The notes below the pieces were generated by a model. It was not told the origin of the DNA, did no database searches, and was given only the letters and a program-made list of their open reading frames with translations. Shown piece by piece: positions 42,110-50,694 of a stretch of DNA of 64,000 nucleotides. A program made the position numbers and the translations under genes. Positions within the stretch are counted from its first letter, which is position 1. Every line of letters starts with the position of its first letter. Source of the DNA: Paraburkholderia solitsugae (GTDB lineage Bacteria; Pseudomonadota; Gammaproteobacteria; Burkholderiales; Burkholderiaceae); the NCBI RefSeq assembly GCF_013177695.1, contig NZ_WOEY01000135.1, positions 1 to 64,000 of the forward strand, given 5' to 3'.

Positions 42110-43600
42110 TTAGATCACCTTGACGCAAACATTAGTCAACTCAGAATAGAAGTCCATCGAATGACGGCCACCCTCACGACCGAAGCCCGACAGCTTGGCC
42201 CCGCCAAACGGCGTGCGCAGATCCCGAACGAACCATGCATTGACCCATACGATGCCGGTTTCAATCTGACGTGCAACGCGGTGCCCACGCGCAAGATGCG
42301 AAGTCCACACGCTCGCGGCTAAACCGTACGCGCTGTTGTTCACCCTCTCGACGACCTCGTCCTCACCGTCGAACGGTGCGATGTGGCAAACCGGACCGAA
42401 GATTTCTTCTGTGACGGTGCGTGCGGTGTCAGCGAGTCCAGTCCAGATGGTCGGCTGGACGAAGGCGCCATCGTCGCATGCGTTGCCAAAAGTAGGCACG
42501 CCGCCGCCCGTGACGACCGTGGCGCCCTCCTCGACGGCAAGCCTGAAATAGCTCAGAACCTTGTCGCGATGCCCCTTTGAAATCAGTGGACCGGTCGTGG
42601 TTCCTTCCTCGTAGGGGGAACCAAGCTTGAGCGTCTCCGTTTTCGCCTTCAAGGCTGCGACAAAGCGCTCGAAGATCGGCCGCTCAACATATACGCGCTC
42701 AGAACAGAGACAGACTTGTCCTGCGTTGGTAAAACTGGAACGCATCACGCCATCCACCGCCGCGTCGAAATCGGCGTCCGCGAAAACCACTGCTGCGTTC
42801 TTTCCGCCGAGCTCGAACGAGACGTTTTTCACGCCATCCGCGACCGCCTTCATGATCGCGCTGCCCGTCTTCGATTCGCCTGTGAACGTGATTGCGTCGA
42901 TATCGCGGTTACGCGTGAGCCACTCGCCTGCCGCATCGGCTCCATGACCGTGAATGAGATTGAACACGCCAGCCGGCAAGTTGATGTCGCGCATGACTTC
43001 CGCAAGCAAGGTCGCGGAGGTGGGCGTCTCTTCAGAAGGCTTCGCGACGACGCAGTTACCCATCGCGAGCGCGGGTGCGACCTTCCAGGTGAACAGAAGC
43101 AGCGGGAGATTCCACGGCGAAATGATACCGACAACACCAAGCGGTTTGCGCGTGACGTAGTTGATGTACTCGCTGCCTTCAGCACCGGATGTTTCGAAAA
43201 ACTCACCGCCCGAGGTCCGGACAAGATCAGCGAAGGTACGGAAGTTTGCAATACCGCGCGCAATGTCGAGCGTACGCGCCTGATTGATCGGGCGCCCAGT
43301 ATCTGCTACCTCGGCAGCAACGAAATCGTCAAACCGTGCCTCGATGCCATCCGCAATCTTGTGCAGCCAGTCGGCACGCTCCGACGCACCGAGCTTTCCC
43401 CACGGTCCCTTTTGTGCTTGCTTTGCCGCGCGAACTGCGTTCTCTACAACAGCGACATCCGCCTCGCAGACACGCGAAAGTTCACGCCCATCAATCGGGC
43501 TTAGATTCGCGAAGGTTTCAGTCGAATCGACGAACGCGCCGTCAACAAAGTGCCGCAGGCGACTCGGCAAAGCAGCCTGCGCGTAGACGTTGGAATTCAC
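42110..43600 (-). CDS. nbaE: 2-aminomuconate 6-semialdehyde dehydrogenase
   Basis: The start is read as GTG at 43600 (VNSNVYAQAALPSRL), where AGGAG lies five bases upstream; a GTG six bases earlier overlaps the ribosome site. The 496-residue aldehyde dehydrogenase has the NAD-binding motif FTGESKTGSAIM, catalytic glutamate in SFELGGKNAAVVF and nucleophile cysteine in TNAGQVCLCSERVYVE. The N-terminal FVDGAFVDSTETFANLSPIDGRELSRV matches hydroxymuconic/aminomuconic semialdehyde dehydrogenases. In this operon it oxidises the ACMSD product to 2-aminomuconate. It is the first structural gene after the LysR gene. Confidence 0.9.
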   Translation of the reverse strand: MNSNVYAQAALPSRLRHFVDGAFVDSTETFANLSPIDGRELSRVCEADVAVVENAVRAAKQAQKGPWGKLGASERADWLHKIADGIEARFDDFVAAEVADTGRPINQARTLDIARGIANFRTFADLVRTSGGEFFETSGAEGSEYINYVTRKPLGVVGIISPWNLPLLLFTWKVAPALAMGNCVVAKPSEETPTSATLLAEVMRDINLPAGVFNLIHGHGADAAGEWLTRNRDIDAITFTGESKTGSAIMKAVADGVKNVSFELGGKNAAVVFADADFDAAVDGVMRSSFTNAGQVCLCSERVYVERPIFERFVAALKAKTETLKLGSPYEEGTTTGPLISKGHRDKVLSYFRLAVEEGATVVTGGGVPTFGNACDDGAFVQPTIWTGLADTARTVTEEIFGPVCHIAPFDGEDEVVERVNNSAYGLAASVWTSHLARGHRVARQIETGIVWVNAWFVRDLRTPFGGAKLSGFGREGGRHSMDFYSELTNVCVKVI

Positions 43601-43723
43601 TTGCACTCCTGCTATCTGTTTGAGTTACAGACAGTGTAGGCAAGCTTTTCGCGGCTGGATAATCAAACATCAGGTGCTGGATATACGGATACGGAATAGC
43701 AGAGCGCGCCCAACGTATTCGCT

Positions 43724-44674
43724 TTAGGATTTGGCAACAGCGTGCAGGCATTCGATAAACGCTTCACAGGCGGGGCTGAGTACCTTCTTCGAACGTACCG
43801 AGTATCCCACCGTTCCAAAGGATCCTGTCTCACGAATATCGAGGATACGCAGCAAGCCGGATCGCACGAACTGGATCGCCGCGACATGCGGCATGACGCC
43901 AACCCGAGGCGCATCGAGAAGCAACCCAAGGTTCGTTAATACAGATAGTGATTCAACCAGATCCGATGGCAACTGCAGTCCCGCAGCTCGAAACATCTTC
44001 TCGACAGCGGCTCGCAACGGAGACTCTGTCGTTGGCAATATCCACGGCATCGTTGCAAGATCGCGCAGAGACGTATTGGGAGCCCGGGCGATGTCGTGCC
44101 CACTGCCAACTACAACGGAGAGCGAGTCTTCGAAGAGGGCATGATGCGTTAGAGGAAATGCGTCGGATAATGGCAACTCTACTTCGGGAAGACGACCTAC
44201 GACGATATCGACCTCGCCGGTCGCGAGCGCTGGAAACATTTGCGCCGTCGGCCCCTCCTTGACGGTAACCAGCACGTCTGGAGAACGTTCTTTAAGCTTT
44301 GTAATCGCGGCCGGCAACAGATGAGCGGAGGCGGAAATCAGCGTTCCAACGACAATGTGGCCCGCCCCGCCGAACCGGAATTGATCAACCTCCTCGGTCA
44401 TATGCCGGAATTCGGCGAGCAAAGACTTGACTCGCCTGCCAACGACCCGCCCGAGATCGGTTGGTACGACGCCTCTATTGGACCGGGCGAACAAGGCGCC
44501 CTGAAAGCTTATCTCCAGTTCCTGGATGACTTTCGTCACCGCGGGTTGGCTCAACCGCATTTCCTGCGCGGCATGCAAGATCGAGCCGGTTTCGAGGACG
44601 CGGTCGAAGATCAGCAGCTGGCTCAGTTTCAGACTGCGGCTCAATCCAATCTGGCTAAGTCGGTGCTGTTGCAT
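43724..44674 (-). CDS. nbaR: LysR-family regulator of the nba-like operon
   Basis: The start at 44674 (MQQHRLSQIGLSRSLKLSQ) gives 316 residues. The helix-turn-helix part is LKLSQLLIFDRVLETGSILHAAQEMRLSQPAVTKVIQELE, with the A-V-T-K-V-I variant of the GbpR/CatM-like subgroup; the sensor domain includes GHIVVGTLISASAHLLPAAITKLKERSPDV and ATGEVDIVVGRLP. It is encoded on the same strand immediately upstream of the catabolic genes (123-base gap), an unusual arrangement for LysR proteins, which are more often divergent. Effector is probably a pathway acid such as the nitrobenzoate or 3-hydroxyanthranilate. Confidence 0.82.
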   Translation of the reverse strand: MQQHRLSQIGLSRSLKLSQLLIFDRVLETGSILHAAQEMRLSQPAVTKVIQELEISFQGALFARSNRGVVPTDLGRVVGRRVKSLLAEFRHMTEEVDQFRFGGAGHIVVGTLISASAHLLPAAITKLKERSPDVLVTVKEGPTAQMFPALATGEVDIVVGRLPEVELPLSDAFPLTHHALFEDSLSVVVGSGHDIARAPNTSLRDLATMPWILPTTESPLRAAVEKMFRAAGLQLPSDLVESLSVLTNLGLLLDAPRVGVMPHVAAIQFVRSGLLRILDIRETGSFGTVGYSVRSKKVLSPACEAFIECLHAVAKS

Positions 44675-44830
44675 GGCGATAGAACCCTTGCTGGGGAGCC
44701 TACATGTTAACACTGTAAGGAACGCCAGTCCGGCCAAGGCAATCGTCATATTCGAAATTTATCGTCAGATGTTTGTCGCGCTGGTCGAAATCTGGTGTGA
44801 CGCCGCAATGCTTGCGCGACTGGCGTGCTC

Positions 44831-45481
44831 CTACTCGCGGGGCACGCCGGCCGACGAAAGATACGTTGGCACGGGCAGGCGTATGCGGTCGGTTGTACGA
44901 CAGTAGTTCGGACCGCCGAGCCGGCCATACGGCTCAAACCTGTCGACGCGGACCCGGAGCTTCTCCTCGTCGATCAGGTCCTCGCGGAAATACATAGCAA
45001 GGATTTCACCGAAAACAATCGCCCGCTGGTTCGTAATGTCCAGAATCCTGAACAGGCGGCATTCCCACGAAATCGGGGCCTCCGCGATTCTCGGCACCTT
45101 CACCAGGGTCGAGGGGGCAAGCGTTAGGCCGACGGCCTCCGGTTCAGATACGTGAGATGGAAAGTCGCTACCGCATTGCACCGCGCGCTCCACTATTGGC
45201 TCGTCCACCATATTCACGACGAACTCTTCGCGTTCCTTGATGTTCAGGAGGGTGTCCTTCTCCTCTCCCAATCGATGACTTTCCGAGCCATAGCGAACCA
45301 CAGCAATCGCAAATAGCGGCGGATCCTCGCCCATATAGTTGAAGGCGCTGAATGGCGCGGCGTTACACAAACCGTCGCGGGCCAGGCTCGTCACCAGGGC
45401 GATGGGACGCGGACCAACGCTTCCGGTGATAAGCCAGTACTTCTGCATTTCCGTCAGACCCGACATTGCAATATGAGTCAC
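44831..45481 (-). CDS. nbaA: Flavin-reductase-fold protein, candidate 2-nitrobenzoate nitroreductase
   Basis: The start is GTG at 45481 with GGAGGGGAGA immediately upstream. The 216-residue protein has the FMN-binding split-barrel layout: YWLITGSVGPRPIALVTSLARDGLCNAAPFSAFNYMGEDPPLFAIAVV, LLNIKEREEFVVNMV and ISWECRLFRILDI, ending GRLGGPNYCRT. This architecture is that of flavin reductase-like proteins; as I recall, the 2-nitrobenzoate nitroreductase NbaA has a similar size and fold. Its position between the permease and the LysR gene of a 3-hydroxyanthranilate operon supports that role. Alternative: a flavin reductase partner of an unseen monooxygenase. Confidence 0.6.
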   Translation of the reverse strand: MTHIAMSGLTEMQKYWLITGSVGPRPIALVTSLARDGLCNAAPFSAFNYMGEDPPLFAIAVVRYGSESHRLGEEKDTLLNIKEREEFVVNMVDEPIVERAVQCGSDFPSHVSEPEAVGLTLAPSTLVKVPRIAEAPISWECRLFRILDITNQRAIVFGEILAMYFREDLIDEEKLRVRVDRFEPYGRLGGPNYCRTTDRIRLPVPTYLSSAGVPRE

Positions 45482-45575
45482 TCTCCCCTCCGTCCCTCTG
45501 ATTCGCTACTACCCTTTGTCGACTCCCGCTCCTTACTGGATGGAGCTGCTTCTTCGCCAACCCCAGCCGGGAACG

Positions 45576-47177
45576 TTATTCCGCGACGTCGCGGCCTCTC
45601 GTTTCTCTCATGAAGATCGCGCCGATGAGAACGGCAATGCCGCCAACAATGATTGCGTACCACAAGCCGTAGTAGACGTTCCCAGTCTTGACCGCGATTG
45701 CCGTCGACATGAATGGCGCCAGCCCGCCAAATACCGCCGCACCGATGTTATATGGCACAGAGATAGACGTGTAGCGGATTTTCGCCGGGAACAGCTCCAC
45801 GTAGTAAGCGGACATCGGACCGTAAGCCATGGCGCCCCAGATCATCAGCATCGCGATGAGCCCGAACATGAGCGGGCGGTTCACCCGTTTGATGTCCATG
45901 CTGACTGGATACCCGGCAACGGTGAGCGCTTTCTTGTATGCGGTCGGCTCGAAGCCGCCTATTGCCAGGTTACCAAAGTGCGTAACGAGCGTGCCGTCCT
46001 GAGCCCCAGCCTCGACCTGATATGAAAGTCCAGCCTGCGTGAGGTAGTCGCGAGCGCGATCGCATGCAGACACCGGCGTGCTGAACAACCCCGAGCTACA
46101 GTTGTTCGCCGCCAACCGAATGGGTACGGTTTGCTGAAAAGCGACCAGTGCCGGATTAACGGCCTTCGACAGATTCGTGTAGATGGGCAGAAACGTGAGC
46201 ACGGCCAATCCACATCCCGTCAATATGATCCACTTTCGCCCGATCTTGTCCGAGAGCCACCCGAACATCACATAAAGAGGAAGGCTAAATACAAGCATGA
46301 CGACAACGAAACCATATGCTTGCCCTGTCGGCACTTTGAGAGTCGTCGTCAGGAAATATAGCGTGTAGAAATTGCAGGTGTACCAGATCAGCCCAACGGC
46401 GGCCTGCGCGCCAAAGAGCACAACGAGCATCGAGCGCACGTTCTGCCAGACGAGAAAACTGTCCTTCAAAGGAGATGCCGACAGCCGATGTTCGGCCTTC
46501 ATCTTTGCGAATACTGGCGACTCCGACAATTTGGTGCGAATGTACGTCGAGATAGCAAGAAGGATCAGAGAGCTCAGGAACGGCAGGCGCCAGCCCCACG
46601 AGGCAAAGTCCTCCGTCGATACGAAGGCCTTGCAGACGAGCGTGACACCGAGTGACAGCAGAAATCCCAACGTTGCGGTCGTCTGAAGGAAACCCGTTGT
46701 GAATCCTCGACGATCAGCACGCGAATGTTCGGCGATGTAGGTCGCGGCACCGCCATATTCGCCGCCGAGCGCCAGCCCCTGGAGCATACGAAGCGAGACA
46801 AGAAGGACTGGCGAAGCCCAGCCGATAGCCTGAAACGACGGCAATGCTCCGATTCCTGCGGTCGATGTACCCATGACGATAATCGTCACCAGGAACGTAG
46901 CCTTACGGCCCGCCTTGTCGCCGAAACGGCCGAAAAGAACGGCCCCAAGCGGCCGGATAACGAAGCCAACGCCAAAGGTAGCGAGCGAGGCAAGATAGCC
47001 AGCCGTCGCACTGCCAGCGGGAAAGAAGTGGCTGCTGAAGAAAATGGCCAAGCTGCCGTACAGGAAGAAGTCGTACCATTCGAGCACGGTTCCCACGGAC
47101 GCTCCCACCACTACCTTGATTTCCTCACGCCGCGTAGTCTGAGTGGGTCGCGCGCCGGTTAGCGTATCCGCAATCAT
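45576..47177 (-). CDS. MHS-family (ProP/ShiA-like) MFS transporter
   Basis: The 533-residue protein starts at ATG 47177 after GGAGACAAG. It has the metabolite:H+ symporter pattern: VVVGASVGTVLEWYDFFLYGSLA, GFVIRPLGAVLFGRFGDKAGRKATFL, RMLQGLALGGEYGGAATYIAEHSRADRRGFTTG. A soluble insertion of some 90 residues with three cysteines (NNCSSGLFSTPVSACDRARD) separates helices in the second half. Known relatives carry citrate, shikimate, ketoglutarate or aromatic acids. In this operon, likely import of the (nitro)aromatic acid. It lies 94 bases upstream of the nitroreductase-like gene. Confidence 0.85.
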   Translation of the reverse strand: MIADTLTGARPTQTTRREEIKVVVGASVGTVLEWYDFFLYGSLAIFFSSHFFPAGSATAGYLASLATFGVGFVIRPLGAVLFGRFGDKAGRKATFLVTIIVMGTSTAGIGALPSFQAIGWASPVLLVSLRMLQGLALGGEYGGAATYIAEHSRADRRGFTTGFLQTTATLGFLLSLGVTLVCKAFVSTEDFASWGWRLPFLSSLILLAISTYIRTKLSESPVFAKMKAEHRLSASPLKDSFLVWQNVRSMLVVLFGAQAAVGLIWYTCNFYTLYFLTTTLKVPTGQAYGFVVVMLVFSLPLYVMFGWLSDKIGRKWIILTGCGLAVLTFLPIYTNLSKAVNPALVAFQQTVPIRLAANNCSSGLFSTPVSACDRARDYLTQAGLSYQVEAGAQDGTLVTHFGNLAIGGFEPTAYKKALTVAGYPVSMDIKRVNRPLMFGLIAMLMIWGAMAYGPMSAYYVELFPAKIRYTSISVPYNIGAAVFGGLAPFMSTAIAVKTGNVYYGLWYAIIVGGIAVLIGAIFMRETRGRDVAE

Positions 47178-47406
47178 CTTGTCTCCTGTCTCATCGTAGA
47201 AATGAATTCGATTTACGGCCCGTCGGCACTCCGCCGCGACTCACGTTCGGCATGGTCGAACCGCATTGGCGTTTTTCTATAGACACCGATGTATCGAGTC
47301 TAGAGGGACGAAATTGGGCGCGATAATCAAACCTTCGGCTACGTGTATGCAAAACAGGAATATCAGTGCCTTGGTACTGTGACGAGATACGTCGCATCCG
47401 GGAGGC

Positions 47407-47443
47407 AAAAAAACACACCTGGCCCCTCGGCGGGACACAGGTG
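47407..47443 (-). terminator. Rho-independent terminator downstream of the 3-HAA dioxygenase gene
   Basis: Read on the minus strand, CACCTG (47443-47438) pairs with CAGGTG (47421-47416), with extra G/C pairs inside, and is followed by TG and seven T (47413-47407). It lies 85 bases after the dioxygenase stop (47528), so the deaminase-dioxygenase pair is a separate unit from the permease and later genes. The remaining 230 bases before the permease start (47178-47406) must hold that gene's promoter. Confidence 0.7.
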
Positions 47444-47527
47444 CGAAAAGCCCTAGCGAAAAATCGGAGGAAAGCCGCTGACGAATAGGCACACTGACCG
47501 CCCATGTCGTTCGTCTTAAGGTGACGC

Positions 47528-48070
47528 TCAGAAGCGCGTGTGACTTCCCGCTTCTCGTCCCGGATGGACAGTGCCGCAATGAGGACACGTTCGCTTTTCC
47601 TCGGACTCGTAGAACGACGAAAAGAGCGGCGGGAGATCGTTCACAATGCTGTTCAACTGCACTTCCGCGCGGTAGACCAATCCGTCGCAGTTTTCGCAGT
47701 ACCACTCAAAGCCGTCCACCACACCGGGCGCTCTCCGGCGCTCGATCACCAGACAGGCGCTGCCGGATTCCGGACGCTGCGGTGAATGACGTACGTGAGG
47801 AGGCAGGAGAAAGATATCTCCTTCGTTTAAATCGACCCGTTCTCGCTTGCCGTCGACAATCAGATTCAGATACGCGTTGCCAATGAGCTGGTAGAAGAAT
47901 TCCTCATGGGGATCGTCATGATAGTCGGTTCTGTGATTGGGTCCTCCGACAACCGTCACAAGAATATCTGCGTCCTGATAGACCTGCTGATTTCCAACAG
48001 GCGGTCTAAGCAAATGAGCGTTGTCTTCAATCCATTTGCGAAAATTTAGTGGCTTTCCATGCACCAACAT
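47528..48070 (-). CDS. nbaC: 3-hydroxyanthranilate 3,4-dioxygenase
   Basis: The 180-residue cupin has all ligands known from bacterial HaaO: catalytic Fe(II) site H51, E57 and H95 (TDYHDDPHEEFFYQLIGN; PPHVRHSPQRP), and the rubredoxin-like second iron site C125-x-x-C128 and C162-x-x-C165 (YCENC; CPHC). It opens 3-hydroxyanthranilate to 2-amino-3-carboxymuconate semialdehyde. AGGAGATG precedes the ATG. It is paired with the deaminase gene 38 bases upstream and ends at a terminator. Confidence 0.95.
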   Translation of the reverse strand: MLVHGKPLNFRKWIEDNAHLLRPPVGNQQVYQDADILVTVVGGPNHRTDYHDDPHEEFFYQLIGNAYLNLIVDGKRERVDLNEGDIFLLPPHVRHSPQRPESGSACLVIERRRAPGVVDGFEWYCENCDGLVYRAEVQLNSIVNDLPPLFSSFYESEEKRTCPHCGTVHPGREAGSHTRF

Positions 48071-48108
48071 TCCAGCATCTCCTGATATTTCTGTTTGTGA
48101 GCATCCAC

Positions 48109-48534
48109 TCAGGTACGCGGCAGATAGGCAATCGCCTTGATCTCGATCGTCAACAATGGATGGGGCAATTGATGCACCGCCACCGTCGTGCGTGCCGGGC
48201 CGGTTTCGTCAAAATACTCGCCATACACTTCGTTGTACGCACCGAAGTCGTTCATGTTGACGAGGAATGTCGTAATCTCAACCAGATTGGAAAGATCCGC
48301 ACCTTGCGACTTGAGAATGTCCCCGATGTTTTCGATGACGGCGCGCGTTTGCTCACGAATGTCGACCTTCGATGTACCCATTGCATCCGCCGATGCCCCA
48401 ACAAACGTGTTATCCGGTCGACGGGAGCTCGTCCCGGAGATAAACAGCAAATCGCCGGCGCGAACCACATGGGGAAACCGCCCGCGCGGTTTCGCTTTAT
48501 CAGCCACCACCTGACCCTGGATTTCTGTACTCAT
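48109..48534 (-). CDS. nbaF: RidA-family 2-aminomuconate deaminase
   Basis: The start at 48534 (MSTEIQGQVVADKAKPRGRFPHV) gives 141 residues, matching remembered 2-aminomuconate deaminases. RidA/YjgF features: GDLLFISGTSSRRPDNTFVG, REQTRAVIENIGDILKSQGADLSNLVEITTFLVNMNDFGAYNEVY and TGPARTTVAVHQLPHPLLTIEIKAIAYLP with the conserved arginine and glutamate. It hydrolyses 2-aminomuconate to 4-oxalocrotonate and ammonia, linking the amino branch to the standard meta-cleavage lower pathway. First gene of the deaminase-dioxygenase pair. Confidence 0.9.
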   Translation of the reverse strand: MSTEIQGQVVADKAKPRGRFPHVVRAGDLLFISGTSSRRPDNTFVGASADAMGTSKVDIREQTRAVIENIGDILKSQGADLSNLVEITTFLVNMNDFGAYNEVYGEYFDETGPARTTVAVHQLPHPLLTIEIKAIAYLPRT

Positions 48535-48692
48535 CAAATATTCCGTCCACTTAAGTAACCAGATCCGCGCCGTCAATGCACGAATTGCATCCCGTCAGTC
48601 TAGTGATGCGAGGAGCCTATGAACAATCAATATTCGATGCGCTGGTATGCGTTTCTGGAATACCGAGCGGGGAATCACTGCGGTGTTCGGTG

Positions 48693-48830
48693 TCAGGGGT
48701 TCCAGGCCGGGAACCCGGATTTTTCCGGCTTCTGCTCAAGTTCCTCGTGCAGGATTGTGCGCGCCATCGCCTGGAATCCGTGGCCGGTGATCTCGGTACG
48801 GGTGTCGTAGCCGCGCCGCCGCAGCGCGGA
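48693..48830 (-). pseudogene. Tyrosine-integrase C-terminal scrap (right flank of nba-like module)
   Basis: On the minus strand 45 codons read SALRRRGYDTRTEITGHGF then QAMARTILHEELEQKPEKSG before a stop at 48693. This is the H-x-x-R region of P4-type integrases (Y-D-T-(R/K)-T-E-I-T-G-H-G-F-R-A-M-A-R-T-I-L-x-E-E-L). The arginine of H-x-x-R is changed to glutamine here, and both the N-terminal 300 residues and the tyrosine end are missing. It lies beyond the right end of the module and mirrors the scrap at 36222. Confidence 0.65.
48773..48788. repeat. Right copy of 16-bp direct repeat flanking the nba-like module
   Basis: GGAATCCGTGGCCGGT, identical and co-oriented with 36247-36262, inside the integrase scrap. 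The two copies are 12.5 kb apart and enclose all the aminomuconate-pathway genes. Confidence 0.6.
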
Positions 48831-48842
48831 TCAGCAGGTAGC

Positions 48843-48980
48843 TACCTCACGATTGCGCCGCGCTCAAACAGCAACTCTTCAATGTCGCGCAAGCTCAATT
48901 GAAAACGAAGGTACCAGCGCACTGCACAACTGATGACGCCAGCCGCGAACCGGAACGGCGCGAGGCCGGCTATATGATTA
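48843..48980 (-). mobile_element. IS6-family transposase N-terminal scrap
   Basis: The minus strand reads FRFAAGVISCAVRWYLRFQL and SLRDIEELLFERGAIVR before a stop. The pattern (F/H)-R-F-x-x-x-V-I-x-x-A-V-x-(W/L)-Y-x-R-(F/Y)-x-L-S-x-R-D-(V/I)-E-E-L-(L/M)-x-x-R-G is the N-terminal helix-turn-helix of IS6/IS26-like transposases. The catalytic DDE part is absent; the sequence joins the integrase scrap at about 48840. A relic of IS6 activity at the module border. Confidence 0.6.
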
Positions 48981-49040
48981 TCAAAGCACGGCGATATCCT
49001 CTTGGACCGAATCAGGCTGCCGTTACTCTTGCGGGCCGCG

Positions 49041-50669
49041 TCAAGCCGTCAGGTAGTAGTCGCTGAACTGATCCCTTAACTGGTTCTTGAGCACCTTGCC
49101 GGTTGCGCCGAGCGGAACGGAATCGACAAATACAACGGCATCGGGCTTCCACCACTTCGCCACCCGGCCGTCAAAAAATTCGAGCAGCTCGTCGGTTTCA
49201 AGCGCGCTCTCCGGCTTTTTTACGATCAGCAGCAACGGGCGCTCGTCCCATTTCGGATGCCTTGCGGCGATGCACACTGCGCTCGCGACCTCCGGGTGCA
49301 GACACGCCACGTTCTCGATGTCGATTGAGCTGATCCATTCGCCGCCTGACTTGATGACATCCTTGCTGCGGTCGGTGATCTGCATGAAGCCGTCGGGATC
49401 GATCTTCGCCACGTCACCGGTCGGAAACCAGCCGTCGGACAGCGGCGACGCATCTTCGCTGCCGAAATATCCTGACGTCACCCACGGCCCACGCACCTGC
49501 AGGTCGCCGGTCACCTGACCGTCCCATGACAACTCCTCGCCATCCGGGCCCACAATTCTCATGTCGATGCCGAACACGGCGCGGCCCTGCTTTGCCTGGA
49601 CGGCGTAGCGCTGCGGCGTCGGCCACGACAGGTGGTGCGCTTTGAAACTGCAAACCGTGCCTACCGGGCTCAGTTCCGTCATCCCCCATGCGTGCAGGAC
49701 GTCGACCTGGTAACGCTCCTGGAATTCCGTCGTCATGGCCGTCGGGCATGGCGCCCCGCCCACGATGGTGCGGCGCATGGAGGTAAACGTCGTGCCACGC
49801 TCGGCCGCATGTCGAAGCAACCCCTGCCAGACGGTCGGCACACCGGCGGAGAGCGTGACCTGTTCTGCCTCGATCAGCTCATAGAGCGATTTTCCGTCGA
49901 GAGCGGGGCCGGGGAACACGAGCTTGGCGCCGACCATGCATGCGATATAGGGCAGCCCCCACGCGTTCACATGGAACATGGGGACGACCGGAAGGATCAC
50001 GTCGCGTGCCGAGCAGTTCAGCGAGTCGGGCAATGCCGCTGCATAGGTGTGCAAAATCGTTGAACGATGGCTGTACAGCACCCCTTTCGGATTGCCAGTG
50101 GTCCCCGACGTGTAGCACAGAGAAGACGCATGGTTCTCGTCAATGAGCGGCCACGCGAAGTCATCACTGTGACCGTCAATGAGATCTTCGTAGCACAGCA
50201 ACATGATCGGCAGATCGTGTTTGGCCGGCATGTTTGCGCGATCGGTCATCGCGACGAATACCTTCGGGCTCTTGATACGCGATGCGACAGACTCGATCAA
50301 CGGAAGGAAGGTCAAGTCGAAGAAGATAACGCGATCTTCGGCATGATCGATGATGTAGGCAAGCTGATCGACGTGCAACCGGGGGTTGAGCGTGTGGAGT
50401 ACGGCACCGGAACCCGACACCGCAAAATACAGTTCCATGTGGCGGTAGCCGTTCCATGCCAGCGTACCGACGCGCTCACCCTGGTTAATCCCGAGCCCGG
50501 CCAGTGCATTGGCCAGCTTTCGGGCGCGTTGCGCGAGATCGCGATAACAATATCGGTGAATATCGCCTTCGACTCGTCGCGACACGATTTCCTGCCCGCC
50601 GTGATGCCGTTCGGCGTGTGTGAGGAGCGACGCGACCAGCAGCGGTTGCTGCATCATCAATCCATGCAT
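49041..50669 (-). CDS. AMP-forming acyl-CoA synthetase (medium/long-chain type)
   Basis: The 542-residue adenylate-forming enzyme has the P-loop YTSGTTGNPKGVLYSHRS, VPMFHVNAWGLPY, the A5 motif HAWGMTELSP, GWFPTGDVAKIDPDGFMQITDRSKDVIKSGGEWIS (A7-A8) and the lysine of A10 in PLGATGKVLKNQLRDQF. It activates a carboxylic acid to a CoA ester in two steps. The order of motifs fits the long-/medium-chain fatty acid ligase branch, which includes ligases for terpenoid or aryl-alkanoic acids. AGGAAGG precedes the ATG. It is the 3'-most gene of the run of same-strand genes from 55.6 kb. Confidence 0.88.
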   Translation of the reverse strand: MHGLMMQQPLLVASLLTHAERHHGGQEIVSRRVEGDIHRYCYRDLAQRARKLANALAGLGINQGERVGTLAWNGYRHMELYFAVSGSGAVLHTLNPRLHVDQLAYIIDHAEDRVIFFDLTFLPLIESVASRIKSPKVFVAMTDRANMPAKHDLPIMLLCYEDLIDGHSDDFAWPLIDENHASSLCYTSGTTGNPKGVLYSHRSTILHTYAAALPDSLNCSARDVILPVVPMFHVNAWGLPYIACMVGAKLVFPGPALDGKSLYELIEAEQVTLSAGVPTVWQGLLRHAAERGTTFTSMRRTIVGGAPCPTAMTTEFQERYQVDVLHAWGMTELSPVGTVCSFKAHHLSWPTPQRYAVQAKQGRAVFGIDMRIVGPDGEELSWDGQVTGDLQVRGPWVTSGYFGSEDASPLSDGWFPTGDVAKIDPDGFMQITDRSKDVIKSGGEWISSIDIENVACLHPEVASAVCIAARHPKWDERPLLLIVKKPESALETDELLEFFDGRVAKWWKPDAVVFVDSVPLGATGKVLKNQLRDQFSDYYLTA

Positions 50670-50694
50670 GAGTACCTTCCTGATTATTCCAGAT

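Noticed and set aside
47191..47505. 104-codon minus-strand frame between permease and dioxygenase genes
   Set aside because: It runs across the terminator and its product has no recognisable pattern.
36247..48788. The 16-bp repeats as integrase attachment sites
   Set aside because: They are inside integrase coding remnants and no tRNA gene is next to either, so they are better explained as homologous gene scraps.
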